Source: JAAZNV01 sp035358315
Lineage (GTDB): Bacteria; Patescibacteriota; WWE3; UBA101185; UBA10185
NCBI GenBank assembly: GCA_035358315.1
Contig: DAOPPB010000021.1
Coordinates: forward strand, 1 to 8,377
Length of the DNA: 8,377 nt
Reading direction: 5' to 3'
The translations under genes were made by a program, and so were the position numbers. Below are positions 1-5,342 of the stretch, piece by piece; position 1 is the stretch's first letter; every line of letters starts with the position of its first letter. The notes beneath the pieces are model-generated. The model was given only the letters and a program-made list of their open reading frames with translations, ran no database searches and was not told the origin of the DNA.

Positions 1-1183
1 ACGTGTTTAGGATTTGGACTTTTGGACAAACAAAACGAATGGTTCTAAAGAAATCCTTTCTAAAAAAGTCTCTAGCGCTTCCAGAAGCTGATCCAATGTT
101 TTGTTTAACAAGTTTTTCCACTAATAGTTTTATGTAGAGTTGATTCTTTGGATCTCTAGCTCTGAAATTCCACATATTTTGATTTTGTAGAGCAGGAAGT
201 GCATTTGAAGTCACAAAACCCAAACTACCCACACTGGCACCAACCATGACAAGAAGCACGTCAAATTGTCTCAGTTGGTAATTGCTATATTCTTCATAAA
301 ATGGTTCTGGTAAATATATAACTTCGTCCTTAACAACATAGCCACTTTGAGTAAAATTTCTTGTCCTTAACAGGAATACGCCATTATCTGTGTAGTCCTC
401 GCTCTTAAATGCGAATCCGTTTTTTATCTCGGTTATATTATCTAGAACTCCAACCTCCCACCCTTTTGGTATCATTCCCAACTCACTCTCTACCATCTCT
501 CCGCCACTTGATTTGTATGGCTTGCCATTTTCATTAGGAAACTCAAAATCCACAAACCACCGCTTAAACAATGCTTTGCCCATTTCCTCCAATGTCTTAT
601 TCATCTTGCGATTTAATTCGATCTTGTCGTCAAGAGAGGAGAGAATCGAGGCAATTTGTTGTTGTTGTTTGTGGTGTGGAAATTTTATTGGAACTTTCAG
701 GAGGGATTTGATTGGTAGTTGCGATTGAGCTGAGCCTGAAGAATAACTTCTTAAGACGTTTTTATACTCACCTGAAGAAAGCAAATAAAACAAATACTCT
801 GGGTTCAGTAATTTATCATCGGAACGTAAATAGACCAATTGGGCGTTGATATTTGAACCTTCATATTTCTTGTCAACATACCCAACGACTCCTATATCTG
901 CCCTCGTAACTAGAAGCACATCTCTGTATTTAATGTGGCCTTTTAATAAGGTATTGTGTTGGGCTTCAGATATATACCTGATCCCATCTTCAACAATTCT
1001 CCCATCTTTAATGTCTTTCCCAGATATAAACGGTACCCCTTTATCTAACAGCTCGTCTTTTTTTGGGTATTTCGATGAATAATTTCCATCGCCAATTCCA
1101 ATGGGTAAATGTCCGATTAGTTCAAGACTCCAATCCTCAGGAATTTCACCAATTTCTGTTTGTTTGTATTTTGTGTTTTTCAT
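1..1183 (-). CDS. hsdS: Type I restriction-modification specificity subunit HsdS (C-terminus beyond window)
   Basis: This is the DNA-recognition subunit of a type I restriction-modification enzyme; it joins HsdM (and HsdR, if present) and sets the target sequence. The frame is open from the ATG at 1183 to the left edge, giving 394 residues. It shows the two-fold HsdS layout. The first target-recognition domain (about 1-170) opens with EIPEDW and has the GVPFISGKDI stretch near 49-58. A central conserved helix follows (about 172-215, QIASILSSLDDKIELNRK then ALFKRWFVDFEF). The second recognition domain starts with GMIPKGWEV near 236 and ends inside a segment of the SASGSARDFFRKDF type. The last conserved helix is missing because of the window edge, not through damage. 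The ATG overlaps the TGA of the upstream gene by four bases (ATGA), so translation is probably coupled. The family call is secure; the recognised DNA sequence cannot be read from this. Confidence 0.95.
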   Translation of the reverse strand, partial: MKNTKYKQTEIGEIPEDWSLELIGHLPIGIGDGNYSSKYPKKDELLDKGVPFISGKDIKDGRIVEDGIRYISEAQHNTLLKGHIKYRDVLLVTRADIGVVGYVDKKYEGSNINAQLVYLRSDDKLLNPEYLFYLLSSGEYKNVLRSYSSGSAQSQLPIKSLLKVPIKFPHHKQQQQIASILSSLDDKIELNRKMNKTLEEMGKALFKRWFVDFEFPNENGKPYKSSGGEMVESELGMIPKGWEVGVLDNITEIKNGFAFKSEDYTDNGVFLLRTRNFTQSGYVVKDEVIYLPEPFYEEYSNYQLRQFDVLLVMVGASVGSLGFVTSNALPALQNQNMWNFRARDPKNQLYIKLLVEKLVKQNIGSASGSARDFFRKDFFRTIRFVCPKVQILNT

Positions 1184-1455
1184 TTAATTCCAAATAAGTA
1201 GTAAAGAATTAAACCTCCAACTACCGTACAGACGATACCAACTACTATTTCTCTGAAATGTTTCTTAAACCATTTTTGCTCATTTACAGTCATTTCATGA
1301 CTTTCTACAGAACCTCTACCCGTGTATGTTTCGGTTTCAATATGAGTTTTTGCTCCAATTCCTGAAGATATTATTTGGCCATCGTTTTTAATATCTTTAC
1401 TAAATATAAAAACCTGCCCACCCTCAATTTTCCCAGCCTGTTGATCTTTTTTCAT
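1180..1455 (-). CDS. Small C-terminally anchored membrane protein in hsd operon, unknown function
   Basis: I do not recognise this 91-residue protein. Residues 1-60 are soluble and Gly/Thr-rich, with alternating hydrophobic positions suggesting short beta strands (GQVFIFSKDI, then GAKTHIETETYTGRGSVES). A basic stretch (KWFKKHFRE, about 61-69) leads into one strongly hydrophobic segment at 70-90 that ends two residues from the C-terminus. There is no signal peptide, so a tail-anchored protein with its N-terminal part in the cytoplasm is the likely topology. It lies between the DUF3800 gene and hsdS, its TGA overlaps the hsdS ATG, and a weak GAG lies just before its ATG. Translational coupling to hsdS supports a real gene. 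A role in placing the restriction complex at the membrane, or in some other defence step, is only a guess. Confidence 0.62.
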   Translation of the reverse strand: MKKDQQAGKIEGGQVFIFSKDIKNDGQIISSGIGAKTHIETETYTGRGSVESHEMTVNEQKWFKKHFREIVVGIVCTVVGGLILYYLFGIK

Positions 1456-1515
1456 ATCTCAAAACCCATATTTGTTAAATTCGTCTTTGTTCTTGCTTTT
1501 TTCATACTGTTTTAT

Positions 1516-1545
1516 TTGACACAATAACGAGCTGGCTGTTATACT
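1516..1545 (+). promoter_or_regulatory. Sigma70-like promoter pointing against the hsd operon
   Basis: TTGACA (1516-1521, exact consensus) is followed after 18 bases by TATACT (1540-1545, five of six matches). It faces right on the plus strand, so transcription would start near 1552, run directly into the palindromic element and then antisense to the DUF3800 gene. No plus-strand gene that it would serve is visible. In AT-rich DNA such matches can arise by chance, so activity is unproven. Confidence 0.35.
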
Positions 1546-1594
1546 ATCTATGCAGGTGTCGGGTAGGTTTACCTACCGGCAGGGAGGCATAGAT
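1546..1594. repeat. Palindromic repeat element after the DUF3800 gene
   Basis: An inverted repeat is nested in another. The outer arms are ATCTATGC (1546-1553) and GCATAGAT (1587-1594). The inner arms are GGTAGGT (1562-1568) and ACCTACC (1571-1577) around a two-base loop, followed by GGCAGGG. The Gly/Cys-rich core (ACCTACCGGCAGG) differs from the surrounding AT-rich DNA and resembles the short mobile palindromes frequent in Patescibacteria genomes; that likeness is from memory. ATAGAT occurs on the minus strand both just outside one arm and as part of the other, a possible target duplication. The DUF3800 stop codon lies six bases beyond. It lacks a T-run on either side, so it is a poor intrinsic terminator, though the hairpin could limit read-through or protect the transcript end. 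Confidence 0.6.
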
Positions 1595-1599
1595 TGCAT

Positions 1600-2307
1600 C
1601 TATACCCTCTCGATCCTGCTGCTTTTGCTCCAGTTAATTTCCCAGCAGTTAAATTTATTTTTTCCAACTTTGCGTTGCAAATCTAAGACTTTTTGGGCAA
1701 TTCTAGTCTTGTTGCCCTCCTTGTCTCCTGAGTCAGGATTAAGTGAATATAGATATCCACCCAATAGCATATCTGCCAGTTGAACAGGCAATACACCGTG
1801 AGATTCGGTTTGAAGGATATTGTGGACACTTTTAATATCTTGTTCTACGAATTCAATTTTTTTATTCGAGTCTTTCGGTTTCCTCTGATAATCGGCAATC
1901 ACTACAGTTTCTTCACTTCGCCATAAGTTTTTGTTGATCAATAATTTGATAAATGAGACGTACTTCTCCCAGCGTTGAACATGATTGCTTGGTTTGATGA
2001 AATTTTTATCATTAGCATCAAAATAAAGGCAATTAAACTCCCAATCATAATCGCCATCTAATTTATCGAGAAATGCTAAATCATACCCAATGCTTTTTGC
2101 GGTCGTACTCTTAAAACTAAACTCAACTCTGGTTTCATCTTTTTTTAACTCATTAACCAAACCTTCATACACAGGATGTAATTTTGTAAGTAACTCGATG
2201 GGCTTTGTGTGTTTAAAAGCTCCTATACCAAAATAACTTTTACCATCCTTTACAGGGTTTAATGCTCCGCTTTCATCTATAAATGTAAATGTCTTGATAA
2301 TACTCAT
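1600..2307 (-). CDS. DUF3800 family protein (putative RNase H-fold nuclease) in hsd operon
   Basis: The 235-residue protein begins with the family hallmark FIDESG (D11, E12), followed by the usual YFGIGA strand near 25-30. Later acidic positions expected for the fold are visible: D139 in VVIADYQ and D179 in QLADMLLGG. DUF3800 proteins are thought to have an RNase H-like fold with metal-binding acidic residues and are often found with mobile or defence genes; no reaction is established for this one. Its ATG overlaps the hsdM TGA (ATGA), so it is probably made together with the methyltransferase. The gene ends six bases from a palindromic element, and the same frame stays open for a further 37 codons beyond the element's second stop, so the C-terminus may have been changed by an insertion. 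An accessory nuclease or regulator of the type I system is an inference from position. Confidence 0.85.
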   Translation of the reverse strand: MSIIKTFTFIDESGALNPVKDGKSYFGIGAFKHTKPIELLTKLHPVYEGLVNELKKDETRVEFSFKSTTAKSIGYDLAFLDKLDGDYDWEFNCLYFDANDKNFIKPSNHVQRWEKYVSFIKLLINKNLWRSEETVVIADYQRKPKDSNKKIEFVEQDIKSVHNILQTESHGVLPVQLADMLLGGYLYSLNPDSGDKEGNKTRIAQKVLDLQRKVGKNKFNCWEINWSKSSRIERV

Positions 2308-3842
2308 ATCTCAAATCCAACTTTTTTTAGGTTTTCTTTAATCTTGATTTCTAATTCTTTTGACTCTTTGAATTGTTGGGAGAGTTCTCCCGTCAATCTT
2401 TTCATCTTGGCTTCAAACTCCTCGTCATCTTCCATCTCAAAATCTGTACCTACATATCGCCCTGGGGTTAATACATACCCGTTCTTTTCTACTTCTTCCA
2501 TTTTGGCGGCTTTGCAAAATCCCTTAACATCCTCGTACTTGCCGTCTTTATTGCGCCAACTATGGTAGGTATCGGCAATCTTTTTCAAATCTTCTTCCGT
2601 TAGCTCTCTGTGGCGTCTATCTGTCATTGTCCCCATTTTGCGGGCATCAATGAATAACACTTCATCGTGTCTGTCTCTGAACTTGTGGTTGTATCTGTCT
2701 CTTGATACAAACCAAAGCGAGGCGGGGATTTGAGTGGTATAGAACAATTTGTCGGGGAGGGCTACGATACAGTCAACGAGTCCCGCTTTTATCAAATTTT
2801 CCCTAATTTGGCCCTCGTTGGATGTGTTGGATGACAATGCTCCGTTAGCCATAACAAAACCTGCAATTCCTGTGGGAGATAAATGATGAATGAAATGCTG
2901 AATCCAAGCGTAGTTGGCATTACCTATTGGCGGTACCCCATATTTCCAGCGCACATCATCCCGTAATCGTTCACCACCCCAATCGCTATCGTTAAATGGC
3001 GGATTAGCTAGGATATAGTCGGCTTTCAAATCTTTGTGTAGATCGTTATGGAAACTGTCACCCTCCGATTCTCCTAAATTGTTTTCAATACCCCGAATGG
3101 CCAAATTCATCTTGGCCAATTTCCAGGTCGTCGGGTTGCTTTCTTGCCCGTAGACTGAAATATCACCCACATTGCCTCCGTGTTCCTGTACGAATCTTTC
3201 ACTTTGCACAAACATGCCACCACTACCACAACACGGATCGTAAACTCGGCCCTTGTATGGCTCGATCATGGAAACAAGCAGTTTTACCACCGATGCGGGC
3301 GTGTAGAATTCACCGCCACCCTTTCCCTCAGCGCTGGCAAATCTGCCGATAAAATACTCATACACTCGGCCTAAAATATCTTTGGACTTTGCTTGTTCGT
3401 CACCCAAACCAAGAGAGCTAAAAATGTCGATAATTTCCCCCAAACGTTGTTTATTAAGATCGGGACGGGCATAGCGTTTTGGCAACACACCCTTTAACGA
3501 TGGGTTTTCTTTTTCAATGGCGATCATCGCATCGTCTACAATCTTGCCGATTTCCGGCTTCTTGGCGTTTTGCTTTAGATATTCCCAACGGGCAATCTCT
3601 GGTACCCAAAACACATTGCGAGATTGGTAGGCGTCTTTATCCTCCCATTCGCCCTCAAACGCATCGGGATCGTTTTTGATTGATTGGTAGGTTTCTTCAA
3701 AAGAGTCGGAGATATATTTTAGGAAGATGAGGCCCAGAACCACATGTTTATATTCAGCAGGATCCATGTGGCCCCGTAATTTGTCTGCTGCTGCCCACAA
3801 TTTCTGTTCAAAGCCGAGATTGGCTGTAGTTTGTTTTGCCAT
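2304..3842 (-). CDS. hsdM: Type I restriction-modification DNA methyltransferase subunit HsdM
   Basis: This N6-adenine DNA methyltransferase subunit transfers a methyl group from S-adenosylmethionine to adenines at sites chosen by HsdS. The 512 residues show the HsdM N-terminal helical domain (about 8-140) and the catalytic domain (about 150-470). The AdoMet loop is DPCCGSGG at 202-209 and the catalytic motif is NPPF at 280-283. The family block GGGEFYTP sits at 175-182. The C-terminal helix (from about 470) is the type that packs against HsdS. Length is normal and nothing essential is missing. The start MAKQTTANLGFEQKLW fits the family; no Shine-Dalgarno is seen. The gene is richer in G+C than the right half of the window (31 of 60 bases at 3241-3300 against 12 of 60 at 7861-7920), which suggests a different recent history. 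Confidence 0.97.
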   Translation of the reverse strand: MAKQTTANLGFEQKLWAAADKLRGHMDPAEYKHVVLGLIFLKYISDSFEETYQSIKNDPDAFEGEWEDKDAYQSRNVFWVPEIARWEYLKQNAKKPEIGKIVDDAMIAIEKENPSLKGVLPKRYARPDLNKQRLGEIIDIFSSLGLGDEQAKSKDILGRVYEYFIGRFASAEGKGGGEFYTPASVVKLLVSMIEPYKGRVYDPCCGSGGMFVQSERFVQEHGGNVGDISVYGQESNPTTWKLAKMNLAIRGIENNLGESEGDSFHNDLHKDLKADYILANPPFNDSDWGGERLRDDVRWKYGVPPIGNANYAWIQHFIHHLSPTGIAGFVMANGALSSNTSNEGQIRENLIKAGLVDCIVALPDKLFYTTQIPASLWFVSRDRYNHKFRDRHDEVLFIDARKMGTMTDRRHRELTEEDLKKIADTYHSWRNKDGKYEDVKGFCKAAKMEEVEKNGYVLTPGRYVGTDFEMEDDEEFEAKMKRLTGELSQQFKESKELEIKIKENLKKVGFEI

Positions 3843-3843
3843 A

Positions 3844-3856
3844 AAGATTTAATCTT
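3844..3856. promoter_or_regulatory. Perfect palindrome just before the hsdM start
   Basis: AAGATT-T-AATCTT is a perfect 6+6 inverted repeat with one central base, ending two bases before the hsdM ATG. Its place suits an operator or a small hairpin over the translation start, which could limit methylase expression. No regulator gene is next to it in the window and short AT-rich palindromes occur by chance, so this is a candidate only. Confidence 0.3.
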
Positions 3857-3929
3857 AATTTAATGTTCACATTTTACCTCTTTTGAGTTGTTAAATCACG
3901 CGTAAGTAGGTAGTAGGTCAGTGTTTTCG

Positions 3930-4003
3930 TGGCTGGGGGACAGGGAGTCGAACCCCGATTAACGGATCCAAAGTCCGGCGTCCTACCATTAGACGATCCC
4001 CCA
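3930..4003 (-). tRNA. tRNA-Gln(TTG)
   Basis: A complete cloverleaf: acceptor TGGGGGA pairs with TCCCCCA, discriminator G, and CCA is encoded (3930-3932). The U1 start and G73 are typical of tRNA-Gln. The anticodon loop is CTTTGGA, giving TTG. The anticodon stem has one apparent mismatch at its top pair. The T-arm is CGGGG TTCGACT CCCTG. A TATAAT box lies 13 bases before the 5' end. The hsd operon starts 87 bases past its 3' end, and a degraded copy of its 5' half with the promoter region lies just upstream. Confidence 0.95.
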
Positions 4004-4016
4004 AAGATATAAAAAG

Positions 4017-4022
4017 ATTATA
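4017..4022 (-). promoter_or_regulatory. -10 box of tRNA-Gln
   Basis: A perfect TATAAT on the minus strand ends 13 bases before the tRNA 5' end. A TTGACA is present (4032-4037) but only nine bases upstream, too close to act as a normal -35 box, so the -35 element is probably weak. The same -10 is preserved in the duplicated copy at 4143-4148. Confidence 0.6.
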
Positions 4023-4107
4023 GAACTAAATTGTCAAAAACTTAAAAATAAAAGAAGCTAAAAACGAAAGATTCTAATCGCAAGGTTCCCGAGCGAAGCG
4101 AGGCGGT

Positions 4108-4160
4108 TCTTACCATTAGACGATCCCCAAGAATATATCAAGATTATAAAACTAAATTGT
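4108..4160 (-). pseudogene. Degenerate copy of the tRNA-Gln promoter and 5' half
   Basis: These 53 bases align with 3981-4034, the promoter region, leader, acceptor 5' strand and D-arm of the intact tRNA-Gln, with a handful of differences. The block GATCGTCTAATGGTA is identical and TATAAT is kept (4143-4148). One G of the acceptor is lost (TGGGGA), and the D-stem is broken (GAC became GAA). Similarity stops at the end of the D-arm, where a CG-rich segment (CCTCGCTTCGCTCGG, with GAACC on both sides on the minus strand) takes over. There is no anticodon or T-arm, so it cannot give a tRNA. It looks like a tandem duplication followed by loss or insertion. A short transcript could still be made from its promoter. 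Confidence 0.75.
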
Positions 4161-4177
4161 TGCTCCCCCACAAAATT

Positions 4178-4254
4178 TGGTGGGTGGTATAGGATTCGAA
4201 CCTATGACCTTTCGGATGTAAACCGAATGCTCTAACCGGCTGAGCTAACCACCC
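4178..4254 (-). tRNA. tRNA-Val(TAC)
   Basis: Complete tRNA: acceptor GGGTGGT pairs with ACCACCC, discriminator A, CCA encoded. The anticodon stem-loop is TTCGG TTTACAT CCGAA, giving TAC. The T-arm ATAGG TTCGAAT CCTAT is perfect. It begins 13 bases after the stop of the small membrane-protein gene, so the two may share a transcript. Confidence 0.97.
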
Positions 4255-4267
4255 AAAAACTCTTCGC

Positions 4268-4561
4268 TTACTTATTTACTTTACCTTTTTTAAATCCTAA
4301 AAATCCAAACAAAAATGCTAAGAAAATTGTTTCTATAGGAATCACATACGTAGCTTTGGCGCATCCTAACAATATACAAGAACAATTTATAAACGGAGCC
4401 ACATGTCTATTCAAATATATAGCTCGAATAACAAAATCTAATCTGTATCCCGATGGGGGACAGCTACAACACTCAAAAGAGCTGATTTTGAGCGCAACTA
4501 TAATTACTGTCATTACCGTAAAAATCAAAGATACCGCCTTAAAAATTTGGATCCTTTTCAT
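4268..4561 (-). CDS. Small Cys-rich two-helix membrane protein, unknown function
   Basis: I do not recognise this 97-residue protein. The layout is protein-like: a short basic N-terminus (MKRIQIFK), a hydrophobic helix at about 9-27, a loop of about 45 residues, a second helix at about 72-90, and a basic end (KKGKVNK). By the positive-inside rule both ends lie in the cytoplasm and the loop outside. Six cysteines sit in that loop: C31, C32 and C34 (CCSC) and C60, C62 and C67 (CSC and C), a pattern that suits disulfides or metal binding. No Shine-Dalgarno precedes the ATG. It is squeezed between tRNA-Phe and tRNA-Val. An overlapping plus-strand frame looks like its shadow. Existence is likely but not certain. 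Confidence 0.52.
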   Translation of the reverse strand: MKRIQIFKAVSLIFTVMTVIIVALKISSFECCSCPPSGYRLDFVIRAIYLNRHVAPFINCSCILLGCAKATYVIPIETIFLAFLFGFLGFKKGKVNK

Positions 4562-4627
4562 ATTTTGTTAAAAAAAATCAAACTAAATACAAAATACCGA
4601 CATAATTATTACTACAACAAAAAACCC

Positions 4628-4703
4628 TGGTGGGGAGGGTGGGAATCGAACCCACATAGCCGGTTTTTCAGACCGGTGCCGTGACCGCCTTGGCTACCGC
4701 CCC
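4628..4703 (-). tRNA. tRNA-Phe(GAA)
   Basis: Complete tRNA with CCA encoded and discriminator A. The anticodon stem-loop is CCGGT CTGAAAA ACCGG, giving GAA. The T-arm GTGGG TTCGATT CCCAC is perfect. The acceptor GGGGCGG against CCTCCCC has one mismatch at pair 5-68. No clear TATAAT lies before it, unlike several other tRNA genes here. The 178 bases upstream up to tRNA-Cys show no gene. Confidence 0.95.
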
Positions 4704-4881
4704 TTATCTCAACTTATCCAAAAACATGTCAAAATACGATTTTTACAATCTTTCCTCATGCTCTTCCCATGCTCTACTCCCATCTTTTCTGTTGTTTTAC
4801 AAATCTTAGTAGCTAATTAAACCTCAAGAACTCAGAATAGACAACTCATTTTATCAATATTTCCTAAGTAATTACAGCTTT

Positions 4882-4956
4882 TGGAGGCCTGGGCGGGAAT
4901 CGAACCCGCGAATGAGGGTTTTGCAGACCCTTGCCTTACCACTTGGCTACCAGGCC
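4882..4956 (-). tRNA. tRNA-Cys(GCA)
   Basis: Complete tRNA: acceptor GGCCTGG pairs with CCAGGCC, the discriminator is T as expected for tRNA-Cys, and CCA is encoded. The anticodon stem-loop is AGGGT CTGCAAA ACCCT, giving GCA. The T-arm is GCGGG TTCGATT CCCGC. A TATAAT lies 38 bases upstream (4995-5000) and a TATAGA lies closer; which is used is unclear. Confidence 0.96.
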
Positions 4957-5127
4957 GCTTTCCATTCCGATCTATACCAGCGCCTTATACGTAAATTATA
5001 CATTAAAATCATTTTCCCTAGAGTATAGATTCAAAAAATGGAAATTATCAAATTAAACTTCATAACATGGAAAAAAACTATGTGAAAAATATGGCATGAA
5101 AGCAAGTATAGGGACGAAAAAGGCATT

Positions 5128-5202
5128 TGGAGCGACGGACCGGACTCGAACCGGCGACCTTCTCCTTGGAAGGGAGACATTCTACCACTGAACTACCGTC
5201 GC
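5128..5202 (-). tRNA. tRNA-Gly(TCC)
   Basis: Complete tRNA: acceptor GCGACGG pairs with CCGTCGC, discriminator T, CCA encoded. The anticodon stem-loop is TCTCC CTTCCAA GGAGA, giving TCC. It lies eight bases after tRNA-Gly(GCC) and shares its acceptor, anticodon stem and T-arm exactly, so the pair arose by tandem duplication and is surely co-transcribed. A short T-run follows the CCA after a few bases. Confidence 0.97.
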
Positions 5203-5210
5203 ATAAACTA

Positions 5211-5286
5211 TGGAGCGACGGACCGGACTCGAACCGGCGACCTTCTCCTTGGCAAGGAGACGTTCTGCCAACTGAACTACCGTCGC
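5211..5286 (-). tRNA. tRNA-Gly(GCC)
   Basis: Complete tRNA: acceptor GCGACGG pairs with CCGTCGC, discriminator T, CCA encoded. The anticodon stem-loop is TCTCC TTGCCAA GGAGA, giving GCC. It is the first gene of the tandem Gly pair and differs from the TCC copy mainly in the D-loop and anticodon loop. The two genes together read the whole GGN box in part by wobble. Confidence 0.97.
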
Positions 5287-5308
5287 AAAAAGCTAAGAAA
5301 AAGCTAAG
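5287..5308. repeat. 11-base perfect tandem repeat in the tRNA-Gly leader
   Basis: AAAAAGCTAAG occurs twice without a gap (5287-5297 and 5298-5308), between the -10 box and the 5' end of tRNA-Gly(GCC). The -10-to-tRNA distance is 24 bases; taking out one unit gives 13, the spacing seen at tRNA-Gln and close to the 14 at both tRNA-Leu genes. It looks like a recent local duplication in the leader. Confidence 0.85.
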
Positions 5309-5310
5309 AT

Positions 5311-5339
5311 ATTATAAACAATTCGGGCAGAACTTACAA
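5311..5339 (-). promoter_or_regulatory. Promoter of the tRNA-Gly pair
   Basis: On the minus strand TTGTAA (5334-5339, four of six matches) is followed after exactly 17 bases by a perfect TATAAT (5311-5316). It starts only a few bases past the stop codon of the DUF2207 gene and serves tRNA-Gly(GCC) and (TCC). It is the best-formed tRNA promoter in the window. Confidence 0.7.
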
Positions 5340-5342
5340 AAC

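Noticed and set aside
513..1082. Two plus-strand frames in the left 1.1 kb
   Set aside because: They are antisense to HsdS, which shows both recognition domains and the central conserved helix in an unbroken frame.
1..1183. HsdS as a truncated pseudogene
   Set aside because: The frame is open to the window edge with no stop or frameshift; the missing C-terminus is due to the window boundary.
1546..1594. Palindrome read as a CRISPR repeat or intrinsic terminator
   Set aside because: Only one copy is present with no spacer array, and no T-run follows the stem on either strand.
1550..1783. Plus-strand frame starting next to the plus-strand promoter
   Set aside because: It has no ribosome site, begins in the palindrome and is antisense to the well-supported DUF3800 gene; no protein features are seen.
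3180..3679. Two plus-strand frames inside hsdM
   Set aside because: Both are antisense shadows of the strongly conserved HsdM catalytic and N-terminal domains.
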